Positions 43,722-52,394 of a stretch of 64,000 bases of DNA are shown in pieces (within the stretch, counting starts at the first letter, position 1; the number at the start of each line of letters is the position of its first letter). The notes beneath the pieces were generated by a model, which worked only from the letters and a program-made list of their open reading frames with translations, ran no database searches and was not told the DNA's origin. The translations under genes and the position numbers were made by a program. This stretch comes from an uncultured Poribacteria bacterium. Lineage in GTDB: Bacteria > Poribacteria > WGA-4E > WGA-3G. The stretch covers positions 496,001 through 560,000 of the forward strand of contig OX639973.1 in assembly GCA_951828385.1 (NCBI GenBank), read 5' to 3'.

Positions 43722-43754
43722 AAAAAAGGGGACTGGTAAAACCAGTCCCCTTTG
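43722..43754 (-). terminator. Intrinsic terminator of the STAS gene
   Basis: Minus-strand GGGGACTGGT (43750-43741), loop TTT, ACCAGTCCCC (43737-43728), then TTTTTT: a perfect 10-bp stem with a T-run, about 27 nt after the stop at 43777. Confidence 0.93.
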
Positions 43755-43776
43755 ACGTTCTACTGAGCGTTGAACG

Positions 43777-44118
43777 CTATGCGGACAGTGCGGCAACGGC
43801 ATCGTCCTCGTTGTCGAAGTGTTCGAACTCAGTTACGATCCGGGTCAGAACGAGTATATTTCTTATGTTTTTTCCGACATTGATAACCCCGATGCGCCCC
43901 TTCTTTCGCTTGGTCATGGCACGTGCGTCTAAAAGTGCGCCAAGCCCTAAACTGTCAATCTTATTGACCTTCTCAAAGTTGATGAGGATGCGGGGCGTAT
44001 CGTAAGCCTCTATTTGTGGCGAAAGGGTTTCCCATAATCCTAATATGGAGGCTCCGACAATCTTTCCATTGGGTTCTAAAATCGAAATACCGTTTTGCTG
44101 GCGAATTTGCGTCGTCAT
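43777..44118 (-). CDS. STAS-domain anti-anti-sigma-like protein
   Basis: A 113-residue single STAS domain. ILEPNGKIVGASILGLWETL opens the fold and NKIDSLGLGALLDARA contains the expected phosphorylatable serine. Such proteins release a sigma factor or a sensor from a kinase-type partner; no partner kinase gene is near. AAGGAGC seven bases before ATG 44118 sets the start; a longer frame to 44223 lacks such a signal. A strong terminator follows. Confidence 0.9.
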   Translation of the reverse strand: MTTQIRQQNGISILEPNGKIVGASILGLWETLSPQIEAYDTPRILINFEKVNKIDSLGLGALLDARAMTKRKKGRIGVINVGKNIRNILVLTRIVTEFEHFDNEDDAVAALSA

Positions 44119-44264
44119 TTTTTTGCTCCTTATGTTTTTTATTTTTCGGACGGTTTGAACGTTATTTAGTCGTTCAATGTGGCTATTTGTTACTTTAGAC
44201 GCATCAAATGAAAAAAGGTTCAAGATTTCACAAAAAATTTAAGGGGGTTAATGGCTCCGAGATG

Positions 44265-47200
44265 CTACAGCGGCGGTAAGTTGTTAACAATCTCCACTGT
44301 CTTGAGGCTGATGGTGATGACGCTGGCGATGAGGTCTACGATATATTGCGGTTTGGCTTCTCGGTTCGGGTCGTTGACAATCCCACTCCGTTTGTCTACC
44401 TTCACACGATACTGGTCTATTACCCACTCTAACGCCGAACGATTGCCTAACTTGTACGCATAAACCTCGGCAGGAATACCGTCGAGTGTGAGGAAATCGT
44501 TGTACTTCAACTGTGTCTTGTCTTTGGAGAGGTTCATCTTCTCGACGCGCCAATCTATCTTCATCCCCGGTGTTTCAATGCCCTTCAATCCATCGTATTT
44601 TGGGGCGGATTCGTAGTTGATGTGGAGGTCTGCTAACTGCGCGCCTGCGTTGGCGAATCCCCAGAAATCTTCGGTAAACGGGATATGCGGTAGGTCGCGC
44701 TTGAGGTTCATCTCGTATTTTTCACGGTAGGCGGGATGGTGCAGGAGTGCGTAGGTATAGTGGAAGATGTCCCACTTAGTGATAGTGTTGTCGTTGTAGT
44801 GGGTACGGAATTCTGCTAACGCCCAATCGGTGATGTTCTCTTGTCGGTTCGTGCCGTCCTCGTCGTAGGTGTAGAACGGGAAGCACTGGCTTCCATCTAT
44901 AGAAGTTATCGTCAAATTCGGAATTACATTTGTTAAATAACACCAAAAGTCGGCACGTCCACCCTTACTCGGTACACATATCACCCTGTTTTCTGTTTCA
45001 GTTTCTGGTGTAGGAAAAATTCGGTGTTGCTGATAACGCTCCTCATTCCAGAAGTGATCGAAGTAGAGATATTTCTGACAAAATGGACGATATAAGGATG
45101 TGCGAAAGTTGGCAGCTTCATAGACACTTTGCTCCAGTTTTTTAAGTGATGCCTTAACTTGACGAGTCCATTTGATACGCGAATCAGTCGTATCAATGAA
45201 ACTGTCAACCGACGTTGTAGGGGTGTGTCTTCTCTTTCTATCAACAGTGGTGTTGTATATTTCAATAAATGTATCAACCCGTTTCTGTAACAACTCAAGA
45301 TCAAAAGAGTAAGCCAAAATATCTCTGTTTGTAGCAACGCCCAGAGAATAGAGATTAAAAATAACCTCTCCACCTTTTGTGTTTTTCGTTTCCTTACTTC
45401 CCATGGGGATAAAAGTATCAAACTCGGCGTGAAGACCTTCTGTTAGCCATGTATATCGACTATCAGGTGTTAGTTGTTGCCAATTAAAGTTTTGGTAATG
45501 CTGTTTTGAATTGAGATAGTGATACTTTTCTTCCTTTCGCCAAAATTCATCTACGCGTGCATAAAAGATTTCGGCGGGCTTCGGATCTGTTTTTAGCGAA
45601 CCTCTCTTGATAAAAAGATTAATGCTCACACCGACCTGAATGCCAAAGACATTGTGAGTCGTTCCTGACAATTTCGGATTCTCGCGAACGTTTCCGCCCA
45701 AATCCAAAGTATAAATTACATCAAAATCGTCTGCAAGGTGTTTCCGCATACCATCAAACGCCGTGCGCTCAAGAAACCCATTGTTTGTTACGAAGGCAAC
45801 AACGCCTTCATCTCCAATCCTGTCGGATGCCCACCGAATCGCCTTGACGTAGGGATCGTAGAGTTTGTTTCTAAGTGTGGCTTCAGAATCTTTTACATAC
45901 GTCTCTGCAACTCGACTATCCATTGCCTTATACTTCCGATTTTTATTATTGTCGTTCTCGTTAATCTGTCCCATGTTGTACGGTGGGTTGCCGATGACGA
46001 CGAACATATCCGCTGCCTTCTGTTTCTTCACACGTTCTGTGTTCTCACGCGTGAAGAGTTCGCCTTGCTCCTGCTCAAGCAGCTCAAACGTGTCAGCAAG
46101 CGCGATGCCTTCAAACGGTAGATACATCCCTGTGCGTTGGAAGTACTCCTGTTCAATGTTGAGACTGGCGATGTAGTAGGGTAGGAGCATGACCTCGTTG
46201 CAGTGGAGTTCGTGGCGATATTTTTCTTCTAATGCGGTGCCTTGAATATCCTGCATGAGTCGGACGATGAAGTTGCCCGTACCGACAAACGGATCAATGA
46301 TATGCACGCCGGTATCCGACAACGACCGGTTGAACTCGGTTTTAAGAATATGCTCGACGCTTTTCACCATGAAATCGACAATCGGTTGTGGCGTGTAGAC
46401 GATGCCGTGCGTGTCTGCGACATCTTCGGAGAAGCTTTGAAAGAATTTCTCATAAAATGTGTTGAGGAAATGCTGTTTTTGGGTGAAGTCTCTGCAGAGC
46501 GTCGCTGCTTGTTCGATGGCGACATAGAAGCGATCCAACGGTGCGAGAAACGCGTCACGACTCACGGCGTGCCGCATGAGCGCGTCGCTGACGTTTTCAA
46601 TCTCACGTGCGATGATATTCCTGCGCGTGAAGTCTGATCGCTCGAAGACGGTACGGAAGATGCGTTCGGTGAGGATGTGTTGGATGAGCATCTCCTCGAC
46701 GGCATCTTGTGAGAGTTCCGGGTTAATTGCGGTGCGGCAGGTTTCGTAGAAGTCGGTGAACGCCTCTTTGAACGCCGGATCCGTTTCGTGGCGTTGGTCA
46801 ATAAGTTCTTTCAACCTATTTGCGAGGTCCGGGACATGCTCTCTGAAATCCGCGACCGCGGTCTGCCAGTTACCCAATGCGGGTGGGACGTAGGCGAATA
46901 GGTACTGGAGTGCTGCAATTAATTGCGCAGGTTCAGTGATGTCCACATCTAAAGCGGTCTGTCCGTTTTGGTATAGGATAATGCGCTGTGGCGTTTGGAA
47001 GCAGGTGTTATCGAGTGGGTAGCCTGCCGCCTGTTTTTCTGATATTGCTTTCGGGAGATCGTCGTCTATATCTTTCGCTTCCCAATAAGCGAACGGGAGA
47101 CCGAATTCGTCGAGGATCGCGCCGTCAATAACGATGCGGTTTCCGTTTGTGGTGCGCATCGCATATTGGGCGATGAGCGTGGCGTTGACCTGTTTTGCGG

Positions 47201-47333
47201 AGCTATCGAGTAAGAAGGCGAACGGGTTGCTGACCGCGCCTTCGTGTCTGACGGCGTGTCGGTCGTATTGCTGCAGCGTGGTGTAGTAGTCGCGGATTGC
47301 TTTGTGGCTGGGTTTGAGGTTCAGTTGCGGCAT
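44265..47333 (-). CDS. Single-chain restriction-modification enzyme (type IIG/ISP-like)
   Basis: A 1022-residue enzyme. An N-terminal nuclease-like segment has IVIDGAILDEFGLPFAYWEAKD (E85-x-K87, PD-(D/E)xK pattern). The adenine-N6 methylase has motif I DPFVGTGNF (347-355) and motif IV NPPY (449-452). The C-terminal half resembles the target-recognition region of LlaBIII-type type ISP enzymes (VKVDKRSGIVNDPN near the end). The helicase of type ISP is absent. Such enzymes methylate one site type and cut unmodified DNA. Its own last 60 codons have a diverged copy at 34626-34804. No ribosome binding site was seen at ATG 47333. Confidence 0.88.
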   Translation of the reverse strand: MPQLNLKPSHKAIRDYYTTLQQYDRHAVRHEGAVSNPFAFLLDSSAKQVNATLIAQYAMRTTNGNRIVIDGAILDEFGLPFAYWEAKDIDDDLPKAISEKQAAGYPLDNTCFQTPQRIILYQNGQTALDVDITEPAQLIAALQYLFAYVPPALGNWQTAVADFREHVPDLANRLKELIDQRHETDPAFKEAFTDFYETCRTAINPELSQDAVEEMLIQHILTERIFRTVFERSDFTRRNIIAREIENVSDALMRHAVSRDAFLAPLDRFYVAIEQAATLCRDFTQKQHFLNTFYEKFFQSFSEDVADTHGIVYTPQPIVDFMVKSVEHILKTEFNRSLSDTGVHIIDPFVGTGNFIVRLMQDIQGTALEEKYRHELHCNEVMLLPYYIASLNIEQEYFQRTGMYLPFEGIALADTFELLEQEQGELFTRENTERVKKQKAADMFVVIGNPPYNMGQINENDNNKNRKYKAMDSRVAETYVKDSEATLRNKLYDPYVKAIRWASDRIGDEGVVAFVTNNGFLERTAFDGMRKHLADDFDVIYTLDLGGNVRENPKLSGTTHNVFGIQVGVSINLFIKRGSLKTDPKPAEIFYARVDEFWRKEEKYHYLNSKQHYQNFNWQQLTPDSRYTWLTEGLHAEFDTFIPMGSKETKNTKGGEVIFNLYSLGVATNRDILAYSFDLELLQKRVDTFIEIYNTTVDRKRRHTPTTSVDSFIDTTDSRIKWTRQVKASLKKLEQSVYEAANFRTSLYRPFCQKYLYFDHFWNEERYQQHRIFPTPETETENRVICVPSKGGRADFWCYLTNVIPNLTITSIDGSQCFPFYTYDEDGTNRQENITDWALAEFRTHYNDNTITKWDIFHYTYALLHHPAYREKYEMNLKRDLPHIPFTEDFWGFANAGAQLADLHINYESAPKYDGLKGIETPGMKIDWRVEKMNLSKDKTQLKYNDFLTLDGIPAEVYAYKLGNRSALEWVIDQYRVKVDKRSGIVNDPNREAKPQYIVDLIASVITISLKTVEIVNNLPPL

Positions 47334-47400
47334 GTCGGTATGATAGCAGGTTTGTGGTGATAGGTCAAGCGAAAATCCGCACTATTTTTAAACAAAACAC

Positions 47401-47429
47401 CTGACATTTTTATGCAATTTATTTATACT
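47401..47429 (+). promoter_or_regulatory. Promoter of the lipoprotein leader RNA
   Basis: CTGACA (47401-47406), a 17-nt spacer and TATACT (47424-47429). Transcription would start near 47436, leaving a 180-nt leader before the lipoprotein start codon. Confidence 0.65.
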
Positions 47430-47448
47430 TAATAACGATCACCAAACG

Positions 47449-47462
47449 CGATTCGCGAATCG
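47449..47462. promoter_or_regulatory. 14-bp perfect palindrome near the start of transcription
   Basis: CGATTCGCGAATCG lies about 13 nt after the predicted transcription start. It could be an operator or an RNA hairpin; the binding factor is unknown. Confidence 0.4.
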
Positions 47463-47539
47463 GTTGCGTGTCGGGTTGAAAATGCCCAAGAATTGAGGAA
47501 ATGTTTGGTTTCAGGGCGGTTTTGATGAGAAAATCGCGT

Positions 47540-47562
47540 TCCTGTTTGAAGGGAATGGAAAC
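47540..47562 (+). ncRNA. Solitary CRISPR-repeat-like hairpin in a leader RNA
   Basis: GTTTGAAGGGAATGGAAAC (47544-47562) matches the crRNA-sense 3' end of the array repeat at 18 of 19 positions. The upstream bases TTCCT can still pair with GGGAA, so the repeat hairpin is kept, and the handle reads ATGGAAAC instead of ATTGAAAC. It lies on the transcribed strand, about 105 nt after the predicted transcription start and 55 nt before the lipoprotein ATG. Only one copy is present. Confidence 0.6.
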
Positions 47563-47617
47563 TTTATTTAAAGAAGGCCGAACCTAACTGGAAAATAAGG
47601 TATTTAAGGAGGAAAAG

Positions 47618-47890
47618 ATGGGAAAAGGTGTTTTTATGATGATGGTAATAACAATAATGGTGTTGGGACTGCTGCTTACCGGTTGTGAGCAGACGTTACA
47701 GATAATGGGTCCAATACTAGAAGCACCAGAAATGATAGAACCGGGGATATTAGAACCGGAAACACCCGTTAATACTACAGGAGACTGTATTAGTCAGGTG
47801 GGACCGGTTACAAGTCAAGGTGGCCAAAGATCGTTACAAGAGTGTCTGGAGAGGGAAGATGATGAAGACCTGCCTGATCCAGATAACTAA
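47618..47890 (+). CDS. Small lipoprotein
   Basis: A 90-residue lipoprotein: signal peptide with lipobox LLLTGC (Cys near residue 23), a Pro/Glu-rich spacer (MIEPGILEPETPVNTT) and an acidic tail EREDDEDLPDPDN. Two more cysteines could form a disulfide. AAGGAGG stands five bases before ATG. No known family. Its leader RNA contains the CRISPR-repeat-like hairpin. Confidence 0.75.
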   Translation: MGKGVFMMMVITIMVLGLLLTGCEQTLQIMGPILEAPEMIEPGILEPETPVNTTGDCISQVGPVTSQGGQRSLQECLEREDDEDLPDPDN

Positions 47891-47897
47891 TATTTGA

Positions 47898-47927
47898 TTG
47901 CCAAACGTGCTACAAACCTGCTATACT
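47898..47927 (+). promoter_or_regulatory. Promoter of ecfT-like gene
   Basis: TTGCCA (47898-47903), an 18-nt spacer and TATACT (47922-47927), about 30 nt before the ATG at 47959. Confidence 0.6.
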
Positions 47928-47958
47928 TATCGGGAGTTTTGGATAGAAGAATTACATA

Positions 47959-48816
47959 ATGCGCAATACTTTGCTGGAACCCCGCACAAAAATCCTGACG
48001 ATGCTTATCGCTGGCTGTCTTGTTATCCTACTGGATAGCGCGACTGCATTGCTCATCTGTTTCCTCGGTAGCCTGGTGCTTATCGCGCTGTCGGGTCCAA
48101 CGTGGCGGCAGATCGGTTTGCTCTGCGCGTTCCTCTTTTTTACAACGTGGGGACTCATTTATAGTCAAGCGATCTTCTATAACGAATTTCCGCGCACCGC
48201 GCTGTGGACGCTCGTGCCACCGGAATTTCCGATTATTGGGAAGATGACAGGTGGGATTCGGGTCTATCGGGAGGGGTTGTTTCACGGAATTATCCAATCG
48301 CTCCGTTTCAACACGACGCTCGCTATCGGGTGTTTCATCGTTTGGACGACGCAGCCCCGGGATTTGCTGCTCGCGTTGGCGCAGTTACGTGTACCAGCGA
48401 CGCTCGCTTTTATGGTGACGACGGCGTTACATTTTATTCCGGTCGTTGCGAATGAGGCATCGGCTGTATTTCGGTCGCAACGGTTAAGAGGGTTCCGCTA
48501 TTTCCGGCTCAACCTTTTCGCTACGTGTCGCGGTGTTATCAATAGTTTTCGCCCTATCTTGGCGGGGAATATTCGGCACGCGACGCATCTCGGTGAATCG
48601 GTTGAGAGTCGAGGGTTCTCACTGGAGACAGCAGCACAACGTACTTCGCTACGGTCCCTGAAAATGGGGGTGTGGGATTTTGGGCTACTTACGGTGTTGA
48701 CTGCTTGTTTAATCAGTATCGTTGGGTTGAAGTTGCTCTATTTCTGTTATGCGAACGGGTTTTATTATGCATCATGGTTGCGGTCTATATATACCTTTAC
48801 GCGCGAAGTTTTGTGA
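47959..48816 (+). CDS. ecfT: ECF transporter transmembrane protein (EcfT/CbiQ family)
   Basis: A 285-residue integral membrane protein with six or so helices and the two cytoplasmic coupling motifs RSQRLRGF and ESVESRGF that contact the ECF ATPases. EcfT joins two ATPases and a substrate-binding S component for uptake of vitamins or metals. No ATPase or S gene is next to it, so partners must be elsewhere and the substrate is unknown. Confidence 0.88.
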   Translation: MRNTLLEPRTKILTMLIAGCLVILLDSATALLICFLGSLVLIALSGPTWRQIGLLCAFLFFTTWGLIYSQAIFYNEFPRTALWTLVPPEFPIIGKMTGGIRVYREGLFHGIIQSLRFNTTLAIGCFIVWTTQPRDLLLALAQLRVPATLAFMVTTALHFIPVVANEASAVFRSQRLRGFRYFRLNLFATCRGVINSFRPILAGNIRHATHLGESVESRGFSLETAAQRTSLRSLKMGVWDFGLLTVLTACLISIVGLKLLYFCYANGFYYASWLRSIYTFTREVL

Positions 48817-48867
48817 CGGATGTGAGGTGGACGAGGTTAGGAATTCAGATCACATTTGAGGCGCGAT

Positions 48868-48990
48868 AGATATAAACATACCGCCCTTACAGGGCTTGAT
48901 ACTGTTCTTGAACGTTTTCTATAAACATACCGTCCTTACAGGACTAAAGAAGGTTTCTGCCGAGAATCCGGTGCGGTTGATGAAGTTTAA
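48868..48990. repeat. Dispersed intergenic repeat, copy G
   Basis: ATAAACATACCGCCCTTACA and ATAAACATACCGTCCTTACA, 50 nt apart, then ACTAAAGAAGGTTT and AATCCGGTGCGGTTGATG. The rest of the gap up to 49129 holds no gene. Confidence 0.6.
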
Positions 48991-49129
48991 GAATTTAATT
49001 CGGTAATGCATCAGAAACCTCTTGGTAGGAGCGAACTGTGCTCGCGATCCTTAACAATTACCGAAAAAGCGTGTCAGACGCACGCGTCTTGTTTATAATA
49101 ATTGCGGCGAATGTAATTAGGAAAAGAGA

Positions 49130-49161
49130 GTAAGAGACTGGTGTTCTGACCAGTCTCTTAC
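49130..49161 (+). promoter_or_regulatory. 12-bp stem-loop in front of a ribosome binding site
   Basis: GTAAGAGACTGG (49130-49141), loop TGTTCTGA and CCAGTCTCTTAC (49150-49161) pair perfectly. No T-run follows; AAAAGGAGG comes 10 nt later. It could be a leader hairpin or a read-through terminator. Confidence 0.6.
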
Positions 49162-49184
49162 CCTTACTGAAAAGGAGGCTGAAA

Positions 49185-49910
49185 ATGAAAAGGATTATTT
49201 TGATATGTATTTTTCTTCTGGTGTTGGTGGGTTTCTGCGTGTATATTGAAGTAAGCACACGCGATTTTGTTGATAGCCTTCCGAAGGTTCCTACCAGTAA
49301 AGCAAGTGATAAGCCTCAAGTCAACGCGGTTCGGAGTGATACGCCTGCGACTGCTAAACCTGTGCCGTCGTTTGATTCAGAATATATAACCGAGAACACA
49401 GAAAACGACATGGCTGCGGTAGAAAATGAGATACCAACGGGTTTAGACTGGACAGACGACGAGGCAGCACGTGAAAATTTGGAAAAGGACAGTAGTGATC
49501 CGTTCTCCGATTATCTGGTGTTGCAGGAGGCAATTGAGCGTGGTACGCTGATTACTGCGGATACGTCGGGTGAAGAATTGTATAACGCTATATATCACCA
49601 AACACTTGAGAGGTTTAGTGATATTCCGGAAGTTCATACCGTTATGGAATTTCGCCGTAAATTTGAGAGCGATGCCCCAATCTCTTTAGAAGAAAGAATT
49701 GAGTATCAGGAGGCACTTGTTAAGCTCTATCCGGGTTCTACTAACGAAAAAACGCTTGCTTATTATAAGTGGTTGTATCCACGTGGTAATTCTCCTGAAG
49801 ATATTGGTGACATTAATCCAGAGGCTATCGCCGAATTGCGTTCTATGGGTATAAGCGTCACGGAGGAACAGACAGAAAACGGGTATTCCGTTAAAATCTC
49901 AACAAAATAA
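49185..49910 (+). CDS. Membrane-anchored hypothetical protein
   Basis: A 241-residue protein with an N-terminal signal anchor (residues 2-20, RIILICIFLLVLVGFCVYI), a low-complexity acidic linker (residues 40-100) and a helical C-terminal part (SDIPEVHTVMEFRRKFESDA). No known family. GGAGG six bases before ATG 49185 sets the start. Confidence 0.65.
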   Translation: MKRIILICIFLLVLVGFCVYIEVSTRDFVDSLPKVPTSKASDKPQVNAVRSDTPATAKPVPSFDSEYITENTENDMAAVENEIPTGLDWTDDEAARENLEKDSSDPFSDYLVLQEAIERGTLITADTSGEELYNAIYHQTLERFSDIPEVHTVMEFRRKFESDAPISLEERIEYQEALVKLYPGSTNEKTLAYYKWLYPRGNSPEDIGDINPEAIAELRSMGISVTEEQTENGYSVKISTK

Positions 49911-49954
49911 AACGTAATTTCTGCCAACTCATTATTCGGGTCCGCGCGAGGTAT

Positions 49955-50075
49955 TGTAGAATTGACTGTCAGTCATCAGCAATAGGCTTTCAGCAAAGAC
50001 GCAAGCGTTACAAAACTGCCTCGCAGTGAGAGTTTTCTTTACTGATGGCTGATGGCTATTCTTGCTGACAGCCGA
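49955..50075. repeat. TCAGCAAT/ACTGATGGCTGATGG repeat cluster
   Basis: Imperfect copies of the heptamer family (GACTGTCAGTCATCAGCAAT, TACTGATGGCTGATGGCTAT) with an inverted layout around GCAAGCG. No gene. Confidence 0.55.
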
Positions 50076-50078
50076 AAA

Positions 50079-50600
50079 TTAACGTCCGACTTCCCACGCG
50101 AGATGTTGCAATTCGGGGCCGATCAATTTTTCCCATGCAAGTTGTACCGCTGCGGTTGACCCGGGTGTCGAGATAACGACCTTCCCGCGATAGACACCCG
50201 CCGTTGCTCTCGATAGCATCGCCGCTGCACCGACTTGATCATAACTGAACATCCGAAAGAGCTCCCCAAATCCGGGCAATGTTTTTTCCAATTTGCGATC
50301 CAGAATATCGAACGTCGTGTCGCGGGGTGCGATACCGGTACCGCCGTTGAATAAGATGACTTGTGCGTCGCTTTCTGCCATTTTATCTAAGACTGCTGCG
50401 ACTTGGTCGGGTTCGTCTTTTATGATTTGGTAGGCAGTGACGCTGTTTCCGTCCGCGGCGAGTTGCTCGCGTAGGAATGCAGCGTTTTTGTCTGTTTCAG
50501 GGGTACGTGTGTCGCTGACGGTGACGATGGCGACACTGACAGGTCCTTCTTCAGTCGCCATTTCTCGGTGTTGTTGTGTGCTTGTAGAAGTTGTTGACAT
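50079..50600 (-). CDS. moaB: Molybdopterin biosynthesis protein MoaB/MogA family
   Basis: A 173-residue protein of the MoaB/MogA fold: [19 protein letters not shown], the molybdopterin-binding [20 protein letters not shown] and [20 protein letters not shown]. These proteins adenylylate molybdopterin or take a related step. Other molybdenum-cofactor genes are not in the window. The N-terminus is 18 residues longer than usual; ATG at about 50558 is an alternative. Confidence 0.9.
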   Translation of the reverse strand: MSTTSTSTQQHREMATEEGPVSVAIVTVSDTRTPETDKNAAFLREQLAADGNSVTAYQIIKDEPDQVAAVLDKMAESDAQVILFNGGTGIAPRDTTFDILDRKLEKTLPGFGELFRMFSYDQVGAAAMLSRATAGVYRGKVVISTPGSTAAVQLAWEKLIGPELQHLAWEVGR

Positions 50601-50767
50601 AAGTATTGTCGTTTCCTTTCAGGTGGTTAATAGTTGTCAGTTATCAGTACGGTTTTCTGCGAAAACCTTTCAGTTATAGTAAAACTTAGAACCGTGTGCT
50701 ATTGCTGTTGAGGTTTGAAATATCGCCAATGATAAGCTACTAATGTCAATTAGAGGGTTCAAAATCC

Positions 50768-51730
50768 TCAGAAAAGTGGTATTTGCTCAGCAGAATTCTG
50801 ATTTGAGATTGGAATAGGCTCTGCTGTTTTGACAAAGGCACGTTCAACAATTTCCTTTGCACCATTGGTGGGATTGAGGCTATGACCTCCTAACGCAATC
50901 AGCGCGGCGTTCCCTTCCGGAGCATTGTCAAGGCAATTGGGGTTGAGTACAAAAAGCGGTAAACCCATACTGAGAGCCGTTTTCGCAGCGTTGAAAGTCC
51001 CACTCATTTTGCCTTGAGCATCCCGTTCAGGTCCCGATTCAATGACAACAACCGCCTTAGAGAGTGCACACACAAGTTTGTTTCGTACCATTGCGTTGCG
51101 CGCAATCCACTTGGTATCTGGGTCAAACTGTGAAACCGCGAGGACATCTCGGTCCCAATTGAATTTTTTAAATGTGCTTTTCTGACGCAGTTGGTTGATG
51201 CCGTTGGGAAGTACGAGCGTCGTTGTTCCCTCTGCCTCTAAGGCACCTAAATGCGCTTCTGAGTCAACACCTTTTGCATATCCAGAGACAACATTTATGC
51301 CTTCACTCGCAAGATCACCGGCAAGTTTTCTCGCGATACGAATCCCTTTATCCGACACATTCCGAGCACCAACGATTCCGACACTATCTGACAGAAGCCG
51401 TTTTTGCTGCCCTTTAACAAATAGGATCGGTGCAATTTCGAGGAGATGCGGCGGAAAATCTGGGTGTCCAGGGTGAAGAATATCAACTCCGTGCTTTTTG
51501 AGTTGCTCGTAAGCCGTGGTTACCTTTTCTCTCTCTTCTGCCCGAATTTTTCCATTAAGAATTTTCGCTAACTTTGGAAATTGCACCGAGAGATCGCTTT
51601 GGCTAAGCGGTAACATTTCTGGGTTTAGGTTTTCTGCCTCTAATGTTTTAGCAATGGAAACCAGAAGTTTGGTACCTATACCGCGCGTCTTAAAGAGCCG
51701 AAACCAGAAATAATCTCTGTTAATTTTCAT
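50768..51730 (-). CDS. dprA: DNA-processing protein DprA
   Basis: A 320-residue DprA/Smf protein. The Rossmann-like domain shows SVGIVGARNVSDKGIRIARK, VSGYAKGVDSEAHLGALEAE and VLPNGIN. DprA loads RecA on single-stranded DNA during natural transformation. AGGAAAG before ATG 51730 sets the start; the longer frame to 51790 would overlap the ComF-like gene. It lies 49 nt after that gene on the same strand. Confidence 0.9.
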   Translation of the reverse strand: MKINRDYFWFRLFKTRGIGTKLLVSIAKTLEAENLNPEMLPLSQSDLSVQFPKLAKILNGKIRAEEREKVTTAYEQLKKHGVDILHPGHPDFPPHLLEIAPILFVKGQQKRLLSDSVGIVGARNVSDKGIRIARKLAGDLASEGINVVSGYAKGVDSEAHLGALEAEGTTTLVLPNGINQLRQKSTFKKFNWDRDVLAVSQFDPDTKWIARNAMVRNKLVCALSKAVVVIESGPERDAQGKMSGTFNAAKTALSMGLPLFVLNPNCLDNAPEGNAALIALGGHSLNPTNGAKEIVERAFVKTAEPIPISNQNSAEQIPLF

Positions 51731-51779
51731 TTTTCTTTCCTTGTTTGGATCGGTTTTGGTAACTCTGGAATTCATATCT

Positions 51780-52382
51780 TCAATTACCACCCGTTCGTGT
51801 TCGGGTAAATGTTAGAACAAGCACATGTTGAACACTGCCTTGTTCATAAAGAACTTTGGATACCTCTGTCAAAGTTGTTCCTGAATCATAGAGGTCATCA
51901 ACTAACAAAACGCATTGATCCTTTAAATCTTGGGATCGGACAACAAACGCTCCGCTCAGTTGTTCGCGTTTGCTTGCAACGTCTGGGAGATTCTTGAGAG
52001 GAGTTGTCTGCTTTACCTTTGTCAGATAATCCGTACGTACCGGCACACTTAGAAGTTTCCCTATTTCTTGTGCGACTTCGGTAACGGGTTGAAAATCCCT
52101 ATTTTGATCTGAGGGCGGAATCGGAAGAATCGCCTTCAGATATGGGAGAATCGGATATCCATCAACAGCAAATTTCTCTCTAATAAAATTGGCAGTAACC
52201 TCTGCTATCGGTTGAATTTTCGTCCTATCATGGCGATATTTCAACTGAAAAACTAATTCGCCAAGTTCGGGTCGGTTTGTATCGTATCCTCCACCCGGTA
52301 GTGGGCGGCTTGATAGTGTATGAACATCCAAAGTCCAACCTGCGCGCCAATTGCCGTGAATTTCTTGTGGATTAATATTCAT
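51780..52382 (-). CDS. ComF-like phosphoribosyltransferase
   Basis: A 200-residue type I phosphoribosyltransferase-fold protein. The PRPP-binding loop is VLLVDDLYDSGTT; AILPIPPSDQNRDFQPVTEV and DVASKREQLSGAFVV follow the ComF order. It lacks the N-terminal zinc finger of classical ComF. Coupled with the downstream dprA, a role in DNA uptake or processing is likely. Confidence 0.8.
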   Translation of the reverse strand: MNINPQEIHGNWRAGWTLDVHTLSSRPLPGGGYDTNRPELGELVFQLKYRHDRTKIQPIAEVTANFIREKFAVDGYPILPYLKAILPIPPSDQNRDFQPVTEVAQEIGKLLSVPVRTDYLTKVKQTTPLKNLPDVASKREQLSGAFVVRSQDLKDQCVLLVDDLYDSGTTLTEVSKVLYEQGSVQHVLVLTFTRTRTGGN

Positions 52383-52394
52383 TATTCATGGTGT

